From Porticoccaceae bacterium (GTDB taxonomy: Bacteria > Pseudomonadota > Gammaproteobacteria > Pseudomonadales > Porticoccaceae): a stretch of 13,887 nucleotides of DNA. The position numbers and the translations under genes are program-made. Position 1 is the stretch's first letter. The number at the start of each line of letters is the position of its first letter. The notes below the pieces were generated by a model. It was given only the letters and a program-made list of their open reading frames with translations. It ran no database searches and had not been told where the DNA came from. Location of the stretch: assembly GCA_002710745.1 (NCBI GenBank), contig PALW01000032.1, positions 20,764 to 34,650 of the forward strand, in the 5' to 3' direction. This document shows, in pieces, positions 1 through 5,777 of this stretch.

Positions 1-1
1 A

Positions 2-553
2 ACTGAATCAGAAGTACTAGATAGAGTAGCAGAGGCGTTTGATATTTTTGATTGGCCTGTTGCAGCAGTAAAATCATATGTTGGCCACAGTATGGCCGCT
101 GCAAGTGGTGATCAGGTAGTTTCGGCATTGGGTACCTTTTCTTATCAAGTAATTCCTGGTATCAAAACCATTGACAGGATTGCTAAAGATGTCAGTCAAG
201 AAAGATTGTCTTTTTTATTGCATGATAAAGATGTCAGCGAGAATCCAATGGACGTTGCCTTTATCAATTCCAAGGGTTTTGGAGGCAACAATGCAAGTGG
301 TTATGTGATTTCTCCAAAGAAGACGGAGGAATTATTGATGTTGAAATACTCAGATAAAGACTTCTCTAATTATTTGACTAAGCGGGAGTTCGCCTTAGAG
401 AAAGCAAGCATTTATTGTAAACGTGCAGATCAAGGAGATCTGGATATTATTTATAAATTTGGTGAAGAGCAAATAGAAGATTCTAAAATTAAAATTTCAA
501 AAAGTGGAATTAGTATTCCCGGTTATGAAAAAGATATTTTATTTGATGAGTAA
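2..553 (+). CDS. Beta-ketoacyl-ACP synthase, C-terminal part (5' end outside window)
   Basis: This open frame enters from the left edge and gives 183 residues before a TAA stop. It carries the C-terminal thiolase-fold half of a beta-ketoacyl-ACP synthase, the condensing enzyme of fatty acid elongation. The sequence VKSYVGHSMAAASGDQ holds the active-site lysine and histidine region (canonical KxxxGHxxxAAG). NSKGFGGNNAS corresponds to the family glycine loop (N-x-F-G-F-G-G-T-N-A). About 80 residues follow that loop, more than in FabB or FabF, which resembles the long FabY-type synthases of Pseudomonas relatives (assignment from memory, not tested). The catalytic cysteine lies outside the window, so activity cannot be judged. 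An ATG at 92 is internal to the fold and is not the start. The stop touches the stop codon of the opposing peptidase gene. Confidence 0.85.
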   Translation, partial: TESEVLDRVAEAFDIFDWPVAAVKSYVGHSMAAASGDQVVSALGTFSYQVIPGIKTIDRIAKDVSQERLSFLLHDKDVSENPMDVAFINSKGFGGNNASGYVISPKKTEELLMLKYSDKDFSNYLTKREFALEKASIYCKRADQGDLDIIYKFGEEQIEDSKIKISKSGISIPGYEKDILFDE

Positions 554-1327
554 TCACCGATCAGGAATTAAAGACAAAATAAAATTATCCAAAGATTGCA
601 CAAAGGCAAAATCAACTTCTCTGCCATGATTGATAGTTGTTGTTTTTGTTGAAAAATTCTTATCTTCTTTATTCTCATTTATTAGAAATTTCCCTCCATG
701 TATCGCAACTAAATTACCCGTATTTCTGTCGATAATTGCGCCTCCTGAGTTCCCTGCTTTTGAATCACAATTATGTAATAGAATACCATCGTGGTTTAAG
801 ATGTCGGAACGTATTCTCTCGCAAGGATTATTTAATATTATTTTTTCAGAAAGGCTATCAAAGCCAATAGAGACTAAATTTACTTCACTCTTTCCAGCCT
901 CTTTTAGCCTTATTCCTAGCTGAGAGGTACCATTTTTTATATAAAAAAATATATAGTCATTGACAGCCTTGTTAATATCAGTGTCTCGGGGAGAGTAATT
1001 AGTGTCTGAGGTCCTATCAAAAGGTCTTTTATTAAATCGGCTATTCCCTACTCTAAAAAAGCAATCCTTATACCTCTTGCTATTTTCTTTGTCGAAAAGT
1101 GTGTGTGCAGCTGTTACAAAAATAGATCCTTTCTCTAATTCTATGGGGGATAAAAGAATCTTTGTGCCAAGCCCACGGAGAACGCTATCACATTCAATTG
1201 TGCCAAAAGAGTCTGTTAGTCCAATTATTGCCTGATCTAACTCTTGGCCTGCTTTTGCATTATTGGAAATAATCGCCAAAAAAGCGATACAAATCATGAA
1301 ACGAGTTTTTATGTAAGGTCTCCCCAT
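554..1327 (-). CDS. Exported trypsin-like serine peptidase
   Basis: A 257-residue protein with a chymotrypsin-fold catalytic triad: His75 in VTAAHTL, Asp124 in VNDYIFF and Ser194 in the classic GNSGG motif. The region LVAIHGGKF (207-214 area) resembles the substrate-pocket strand of V8-like/S1 peptidases. The N-terminus looks like a signal peptide: basic stretch with R3, K7 and R9, hydrophobic core MICIAFLAII (11-20), and an A-x-A cleavage site at AKA|G after residue 26. Cys46, Cys89, Cys169 and Cys187 could form disulfides, which fits export to the periplasm or beyond. The start at 1327 overlaps the 3' end of rsmE by 19 bases and has no clear ribosome binding site. An internal ATG at 1297 would leave an 11-base gap but would remove the basic part of the signal peptide, so 1327 is preferred. 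The substrate is unknown and the neighbours give no clue. The triad was located by motif only. Confidence 0.8.
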   Translation of the reverse strand: MGRPYIKTRFMICIAFLAIISNNAKAGQELDQAIIGLTDSFGTIECDSVLRGLGTKILLSPIELEKGSIFVTAAHTLFDKENSKRYKDCFFRVGNSRFNKRPFDRTSDTNYSPRDTDINKAVNDYIFFYIKNGTSQLGIRLKEAGKSEVNLVSIGFDSLSEKIILNNPCERIRSDILNHDGILLHNCDSKAGNSGGAIIDRNTGNLVAIHGGKFLINENKEDKNFSTKTTTINHGREVDFAFVQSLDNFILSLIPDR

Positions 1328-2040
1328 TTTGATTGAATGATACTTAATGCCGCTAATGGTGCTGTCTCGGTGCGAAGTATTCTTGGGCCGAGCGAGATAG
1401 CGTCAAACCCAGTTTCTTTTGCTATAGTTATCTCCCTCTCTGAGAAACCTCCTTCTGGACCTGAGACTATTGTTATCTCTTTTCCAACAGAGTCGATTGA
1501 TTCAAGAGTTTTATTACACCCAGGCGTCAGTATTATTTTTTTTCCTGACGAATTTGAAGTTATAGCATCTGAAAAGCTTTGAATTTGTTTAATAGTAGGA
1601 AGACCATTGCGCCCTGATTGCTGACACGCATTTATCATAATTTTTTGCCAGTGATTTAGTTTATGAGATAAGTTAATTTTTTTAATTTTGATATCAGAGT
1701 AATCCGTTTCAATGGGTGTTATAGAGGAAATTCCTAGTTCTGTCGCTTTTTGAATGATCATATCAAACCTGTTGCTTCGAGATATGGCGATAAGCAACCT
1801 AGTTTTTATGGGGGAATCGGTATTCTTTTTTATCTGTTTTTTTATTGAAATGAATACAGACTTTTTTTGTATTTCTTCAATGTATCCGTGATATTCATAA
1901 TCAGTCCCATTGAATAAGATAACTTCGTTTTTTATTTTCAGCCTTAAAACTGCTGTGACGTAATGCGATTCTGCCTCTTCTAGATTGATGCAATCGTCTT
2001 TTTTGATATCAATAGAAACAAATATTCGAGGGACTCGCAC
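1309..2040 (-). CDS. rsmE: 16S rRNA (uracil-1498-N3)-methyltransferase RsmE
   Basis: RsmE uses SAM to methylate N3 of U1498 in helix 44 of 16S rRNA. The 243-residue protein has the family length and all SPOUT-fold signatures: an N-terminal PUA-like RNA-binding domain (about 1-70), QKATELG (97-103), NACQQSGR (137-144), GPEGGFS (194-200) and the C-terminal knot LGPRILRTETA (217-227) that binds SAM. The start is GTG at 2040: a stop codon lies in frame just upstream, the next internal ATG is far inside the protein, and GAGGGG at 2046-2051 is a good ribosome binding site with a five-base spacer. It lies 46 bases downstream of ahcY in the same direction, so it may share the SAM-cycle transcript, which would suit a SAM-consuming enzyme. 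Its 3' end overlaps the peptidase gene. Confidence 0.95.
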   Translation of the reverse strand: MRVPRIFVSIDIKKDDCINLEEAESHYVTAVLRLKIKNEVILFNGTDYEYHGYIEEIQKKSVFISIKKQIKKNTDSPIKTRLLIAISRSNRFDMIIQKATELGISSITPIETDYSDIKIKKINLSHKLNHWQKIMINACQQSGRNGLPTIKQIQSFSDAITSNSSGKKIILTPGCNKTLESIDSVGKEITIVSGPEGGFSEREITIAKETGFDAISLGPRILRTETAPLAALSIIQSKWGDLT

Positions 2041-2053
2041 TGAAGCCCCTCAT

Positions 2054-2072
2054 CCGCATATCTGGTAAGCGG
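2054..2072 (-). other. Short hairpin between ahcY and rsmE
   Basis: CCGCATA (2054-2060) and TAAGCGG (2066-2072) can pair over seven positions with one A:A mismatch and a five-base loop. It lies in the 46-base gap between ahcY and rsmE, just upstream of the rsmE ribosome binding site. No T-run follows on either strand, so it does not look like an intrinsic terminator. It could be an RNA processing or stability element, or chance. It does not resemble what I remember of the SAH riboswitch. Confidence 0.25.
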
Positions 2073-2086
2073 TAATCACTACTAAT

Positions 2087-3475
2087 TTAGTATTTGTAGG
2101 CATCGTTTTTAAATGGGCCATTAACTGATACACCAATATAACTGGCTTGTTCGTCTGAAAGTTTGGTAATTACGCCTCCAAATCCAGAAACCATATAGCT
2201 TGCTACTTCCTCATCTAAATTTTTTGGCAGAACTTCTACCGCCAGGTACTGCGCTTTTTCTTCGGATGTTTGAGTAGCAAATTGACGCTTGAATAGTTCC
2301 ATCTGTGCTAATACTTGGTTGGCAAAAGATCCATCCATAATACGGCTGGGGTGACCCGTAGCATTTCCTAAGTTCACCAATCTTCCTTCTGCAAGAAGTA
2401 ACAAGTGGTCATTTTTACTTTCATCTCTATAGATTTTATGCACTTGGGGTTTTACTTCTTCCCAAGTCCAAACCTCCCTCATATAAGCAGTATCGATCTC
2501 ATTATCAAAATGTCCAATGTTTGCAACAACACAACCGGACTTTAAATTACTGAGAACACTCTCCCCACATACATTAAAGTTTCCAGTACTTGTGACAAGT
2601 AAGTCAGTGTTTTGAAGAAGTGAAATATCTACGCCATTAGCTGGATTTCCATCGATATAAGTGGATACTACTTCAAATCCATCAAGGCAAGCTTGCATTG
2701 CGCATATAGGATCAACTTCAGTAACCTTGACTATCATTCCTTCTTGACGCAAGGATTGAGCGGAGCCTTTCCCTACATCTCCATATCCAATAACCACAGC
2801 TTTTTTCCCCGATAAAAGATGATCGGTTGCACGCTTTATGGCATCGTTAAGGCTATGTCTGCATCCATATTTATTGTCACACTTGGACTTAGTTACTGAG
2901 TCATTTACGTTTATCGCAGGCACCAATAGTTCACCTTTTTCTAACATTTCGTATAATCGATGAACTCCTGTTGTTGTTTCTTCTGTAATACCGTGAACAT
3001 TTTCTAGAACTTCTGGAAATTTATTATGCAAAAGTGCAGTTAAATCTCCTCCATCATCAAGCACCATATTAGCATTCCATGGTTTTCCATCCTTGAGCAC
3101 TTGTTGTTCTAGACACCATTCATACTCTTCTTCAGTTTCTCCTTTCCACGCAAAAACAGGAGTGCCTCCGGCAGCAATTGCGGCAGCAGCATGGTCTTGT
3201 GTTGAAAATATATTGCATGAGGTCCATCGCACATCCGCCCCCAGACTTTTTAGTGTCTCAATAAGAACAGCTGTCTGTATGGTCATGTGAATACAACCAA
3301 GAATTCTTGCACCTGCCAGAGGTTGCTCAGTTTGGTACTTGTCTCGCAATGCCATTAATGCTGGCATTTCCGTTTCTGCTATTGCTATTTCCTTTCTGCC
3401 CCAATCCGCTAAGCTTATATCTGCTACTTTAAAGTCATTGAAGTTTTGGTCTATTTTTTCTGCTACTGAAATCAT
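2087..3475 (-). CDS. ahcY: Adenosylhomocysteinase (SAH hydrolase)
   Basis: AhcY cleaves S-adenosylhomocysteine, the inhibitory by-product of SAM-dependent methylation, to homocysteine and adenosine, using a bound NAD. The 462-residue protein is full length for the proteobacterial form. Visible motifs are GCIHMTIQTA (60-69), DDGGDLT (140-146), the catalytic NVNDSVTKSKCDN (189-201, with Asp191 and Lys196), the Rossmann loop GYGDVGKG (230-237), GHPSRIMD (374-381) and the C-terminal lysine-tyrosine tail ending AYKY that reaches the NAD site of the neighbouring subunit. The ATG at 3475 has AAAAAGG about nine bases upstream. It follows metK after 33 bases, too short a gap for a separate SAH riboswitch, so control probably comes from the shared upstream promoter and the regulator at 4674-5654. 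Having AhcY implies one-step SAH recycling rather than reliance on the Pfs/LuxS route. Confidence 0.98.
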   Translation of the reverse strand: MISVAEKIDQNFNDFKVADISLADWGRKEIAIAETEMPALMALRDKYQTEQPLAGARILGCIHMTIQTAVLIETLKSLGADVRWTSCNIFSTQDHAAAAIAAGGTPVFAWKGETEEEYEWCLEQQVLKDGKPWNANMVLDDGGDLTALLHNKFPEVLENVHGITEETTTGVHRLYEMLEKGELLVPAINVNDSVTKSKCDNKYGCRHSLNDAIKRATDHLLSGKKAVVIGYGDVGKGSAQSLRQEGMIVKVTEVDPICAMQACLDGFEVVSTYIDGNPANGVDISLLQNTDLLVTSTGNFNVCGESVLSNLKSGCVVANIGHFDNEIDTAYMREVWTWEEVKPQVHKIYRDESKNDHLLLLAEGRLVNLGNATGHPSRIMDGSFANQVLAQMELFKRQFATQTSEEKAQYLAVEVLPKNLDEEVASYMVSGFGGVITKLSDEQASYIGVSVNGPFKNDAYKY

Positions 3476-3508
3476 TACAAATATCCTTTTTGTTAGATTG
3501 CGCTCTGT

Positions 3509-4663
3509 TTATAAATATTTTTTTAAGTCTTCTGATTTATCTATTCGTTCCCAAGGCACATCGAGGTCATCTCTGCCAAAATGTCCATAAGCTGCAGTTT
3601 TTTGATAAATGGGTCTGTTAAGGTCTAGCATCTCAATAAGTCCTCTGGGCCTTAAGTCAAAATTTTCCGAAACAATTGCAGCAATTTTATGATCCTCCAA
3701 TTTACCAGTGTTATAAGTGTCAATACTTATCGATGTTGGCTCTGAGACACCTATTGCGTAGGAGATTTGTATCTCACATTTATCTGCTAAACCGGATGCA
3801 ACAATATTTTTAGCTACGTACCGACCTGCGTAAGCCGCCGAGCGGTCAACTTTTGTCGGATCTTTCCCTGAGAACGCTCCGCCGCCGTGACGTGCCATAC
3901 CTCCATATGTATCAACAATAATTTTTCTCCCTGTGAGTCCACAATCTCCAACAGGACCACCAATAATGAATTGACCAGTCGGGTTTATATGAAATTTTGT
4001 ATCATTATGTATCCACTTTTCAGGTATTATTGGCAAGATAATCTCTTGTTTTACTGCTTCTTGAAGCTCTAGTAGTGAAATATCAGGGGAGTGCTGAGTC
4101 GACAATACAATCGCATCTATCGATACGGGTTTTTCATTCTCATATTTAAACGTAATTTGACTTTTTGCATCTGGCCTTAACCAGGGTAGTAAGCCATTTT
4201 TTCTAACTTTAGCCTGTTGTTTTACCAAAAGATGCGAGTAATGAATTGGCGCAGGCATAAATGCGTCAGTTTCGTTCGAGGCATAGCCAAACATTAAGCC
4301 TTGATCCCCTGCACCGATATCCTTGCTTGCTGAGGCATCTACTCCCATTGCGATATCACCAGATTGTTTTCCGATGGCATTTAAAACAGCACAGTTATTT
4401 CCATCAAAACCAACATCGGAATTATCATATCCAATATCAGTGATGACTTTCCTAACAACATTTTCGAGATCTACGTATGTATTAGTTCGTACTTCTCCCG
4501 CAATAATCGCCATCCCGGTTTTCACCATCGTCTCTACCGCCACCCTGGAGGATGGATCATCAGATAGAATAGCATCTAGTACAGCGTCTGATATCTGATC
4601 TGCCATTTTATCTGGATGACCCTCTGATACAGATTCAGATGTAAATAATTTGTAATGTTGCAT
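3509..4663 (-). CDS. metK: S-adenosylmethionine synthetase (methionine adenosyltransferase)
   Basis: MetK makes SAM from methionine and ATP, releasing phosphate and pyrophosphate. Starting at 4663 the protein has 384 residues, the length of the E. coli enzyme. It shows FTSESVSEGHPDK near the N-terminus (His16 and the ATP/metal site), the signature GAGDQG (117-122), DTYGGMARHGGGAFSGKD (251-268) with the phosphate-binding loop, and the family-typical ending near HFGRDD. The frame stays open to an upstream ATG at 4723, but those 20 extra residues overlap the regulator gene and match nothing in the family. AAAGG at 4671-4675 with a seven-base spacer supports 4663. That ribosome binding site overlaps the stop codon of the regulator gene, so translation of the two is probably coupled. 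It is the second gene of the regulator-metK-ahcY operon. Confidence 0.98.
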   Translation of the reverse strand: MQHYKLFTSESVSEGHPDKMADQISDAVLDAILSDDPSSRVAVETMVKTGMAIIAGEVRTNTYVDLENVVRKVITDIGYDNSDVGFDGNNCAVLNAIGKQSGDIAMGVDASASKDIGAGDQGLMFGYASNETDAFMPAPIHYSHLLVKQQAKVRKNGLLPWLRPDAKSQITFKYENEKPVSIDAIVLSTQHSPDISLLELQEAVKQEIILPIIPEKWIHNDTKFHINPTGQFIIGGPVGDCGLTGRKIIVDTYGGMARHGGGAFSGKDPTKVDRSAAYAGRYVAKNIVASGLADKCEIQISYAIGVSEPTSISIDTYNTGKLEDHKIAAIVSENFDLRPRGLIEMLDLNRPIYQKTAAYGHFGRDDLDVPWERIDKSEDLKKYL

Positions 4664-4670
4664 AATGCCG

Positions 4671-4676
4671 CCTTTA
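4671..4676 (-). promoter_or_regulatory. metK ribosome binding site overlapping the regulator stop codon
   Basis: On the minus strand TAAAGG combines the TAA stop of the regulator (4676-4674) with the AAAGG Shine-Dalgarno of metK (4675-4671), seven bases before the metK ATG at 4663. This decides the metK start against the longer frame from 4723 and suggests coupled translation. Confidence 0.75.
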
Positions 4677-5654
4677 TTTTTTAAAAATGTGTATTTGTGT
4701 CTTAAAACCGTTTCTCTGAGCAATAAACATACTTTCTAATTTTTTTAATTCGCATTCTTTAGCCCATTTTTCAATAGCTTCTGGCTCAAACCCGCACCAT
4801 AAATCTCCACAAGACGTCTTAGTCCATTCTTGATTGTGGTTACATAATTCCGTAATCAGCATGAAACCATTTTCTGCTAATAAAGCTGAGCATTCTTCTA
4901 ACACATTTTGTGGATTAATGTTGTGATGGAGCACCATATTAAGTGATATTAAGTCCGCTTTAGTTGTTTGGAATTTGAACTCTTTAAAGTTGCCTAAAAA
5001 AGTAGAAACATTATTAAGCTTTTTGCTTGTAATGTTTTGGATGCACTCTTCGAGAACTTCTTTAGCATTATCGATTGCAATGACTTTGTCGAAGAGAGAA
5101 CTTAATGTGGGCAGAAAGTCCCCGAGCCCAGAGCCAACATCAACCGCTAATCTCCCCTGAATATTGTGTTTCGGAAGTAAATTTTCTATGCTTGGACCAT
5201 AGTTTGACCAACTTGCTATCAAATCTTGATTTTCCTGAAATAAGCTTATATTTTTGTTGAAAAAATCGATTGAAACTTTCTCTCTCGCAATTTTGACAAT
5301 TTCGACGTTCCTTTCGACAGACTCGCTTAACTTGAAGCTATTTATTGTTTTGAACAGTGTGCTTTGAAAACTCTGTAAGTTTTCTTCAGGATTAAAATTA
5401 TTTCTTTGGTAAAAAATATTAGCCCCATCTCTTTTAGTCGTAACAAGATGGCTTTTCGAGAGCACTTTTAGATGATGGCTCATAGCTGGCTGCCCGATCT
5501 CAAATATCGAACAGAGCTCCAAAACACCGAAAGAGTTATCTTGAAGTACCTTCAATATTTCAACACGTAAAGCATCTCCAACTGCTTTGCATAAAGGATT
5601 GAAATTGGAAACATCAACAGAACTGGTTACGAACTTTTTAGCGCTAACACTCAT
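4674..5654 (-). CDS. ArsR-family regulator fused to a SAM methyltransferase-like domain (SahR-like)
   Basis: A 326-residue two-domain protein. Residues about 18-90 form an ArsR-type winged helix; the segment from QPAMSHHLKVL (55-65) through the wing KRDGANIFYQ (74-83) holds the recognition helix and beta-wing. Residues about 130-270 look like a class I methyltransferase fold: motif I VDVGSGLGDF (171-180), an acidic residue after strand 2 (Asp195 in VIAIDNAK), and NMVLHHNINP (239-248) followed by ENGFMLITEL. No metal-binding cysteine cluster typical of ArsR metal sensors is apparent. The gene leads metK and ahcY with a 10-base gap, so it most likely senses SAM or SAH and controls its own operon. 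That fits SahR-type SAH regulators described in Proteobacteria and the Pseudomonas PA0547 arrangement (from memory). Whether the domain methylates anything or only binds SAM/SAH cannot be told. The ATG at 5654 has no Shine-Dalgarno; see the promoter entry. Confidence 0.85.
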   Translation of the reverse strand: MSVSAKKFVTSSVDVSNFNPLCKAVGDALRVEILKVLQDNSFGVLELCSIFEIGQPAMSHHLKVLSKSHLVTTKRDGANIFYQRNNFNPEENLQSFQSTLFKTINSFKLSESVERNVEIVKIAREKVSIDFFNKNISLFQENQDLIASWSNYGPSIENLLPKHNIQGRLAVDVGSGLGDFLPTLSSLFDKVIAIDNAKEVLEECIQNITSKKLNNVSTFLGNFKEFKFQTTKADLISLNMVLHHNINPQNVLEECSALLAENGFMLITELCNHNQEWTKTSCGDLWCGFEPEAIEKWAKECELKKLESMFIAQRNGFKTQIHIFKK

Positions 5655-5674
5655 TATTCGATTATATCAATAAT
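5653..5674. promoter_or_regulatory. Imperfect inverted repeat at the regulator start, candidate operator
   Basis: ATTATT (5653-5658) and AATAAT (5669-5674) are inverted arms, with inner GAT (5660-5662) and ATC (5666-5668) around TAT. One extra C at 5659 breaks perfect symmetry. The element covers the -10 box and the start codon of the regulator gene, where an ArsR-type repressor would be expected to bind for autoregulation. The assignment as an operator is inference; AT-rich DNA yields such repeats by chance. Confidence 0.35.
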
Positions 5675-5689
5675 TTTTTATATAAACAA
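5661..5689 (-). promoter_or_regulatory. Candidate sigma-70 promoter of the regulator-metK-ahcY operon, apparently leaderless
   Basis: On the minus strand a perfect TATAAT (5666-5661) is preceded after exactly 17 bases by TTGTTT (5689-5684), which matches three of six -35 positions. Only six bases separate the -10 box from the ATG at 5654, so transcription would start at or next to the A of the start codon and give a leaderless mRNA. The absence of any Shine-Dalgarno before this ATG agrees with that reading. Confidence 0.5.
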
Positions 5690-5741
5690 ATTTTGATGTT
5701 TTTATGTGTTGCATTAGCTGGTGTTTATTTTTAAGCAAAGA

Positions 5742-5747
5742 TAAAAT
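5742..5747 (+). promoter_or_regulatory. Weak candidate -10 box for tkt
   Basis: TAAAAT matches five of six -10 positions and sits 30 bases before the tkt ATG in the 123-base divergent gap. No good -35 sequence lies 16-18 bases upstream, so either an activator helps or this is a chance match in AT-rich DNA. Confidence 0.2.
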
Positions 5748-5762
5748 GGATCCGACAAAATA

Positions 5763-5768
5763 AAAAGG
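5763..5768 (+). promoter_or_regulatory. Ribosome binding site deciding the tkt start
   Basis: AAAAGG lies nine bases before ATG 5778. A closer ATG at 5771 is out of frame and stops after five codons, and the in-frame TTG at 5775 would add only one residue. Confidence 0.6.
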
Positions 5769-5777
5769 TAATGCTTG

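Noticed and set aside
630..923. Open frames on the opposite strand of the peptidase gene
   Set aside because: They mirror the real gene's codon structure, have no ribosome binding site and show no protein family features.
1525..1550. Perfect inverted repeat CGTCAG/CTGACG around a run of eight T inside rsmE
   Set aside because: It lies in conserved-length coding sequence with a 14-base loop; six-base arms arise often by chance and the T-run is in the loop, not after a stem.
3170..3200. GC-rich gcagcaattgcggcagcagc repeat-like stretch
   Set aside because: It is the conserved alanine-rich segment HAAAAIAAGG of AhcY, not a DNA repeat.
3476..3508. Possible SAH riboswitch before ahcY, as in some Pseudomonas relatives
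   Set aside because: The metK-ahcY gap is only 33 bases and holds just the ribosome binding site; there is no room for the aptamer.
3509..4723. Longer metK frame starting at 4723 with 20 extra N-terminal residues
   Set aside because: The extension overlaps the regulator gene and has no family counterpart; ATG 4663 has a good ribosome binding site and gives the standard 384 residues.
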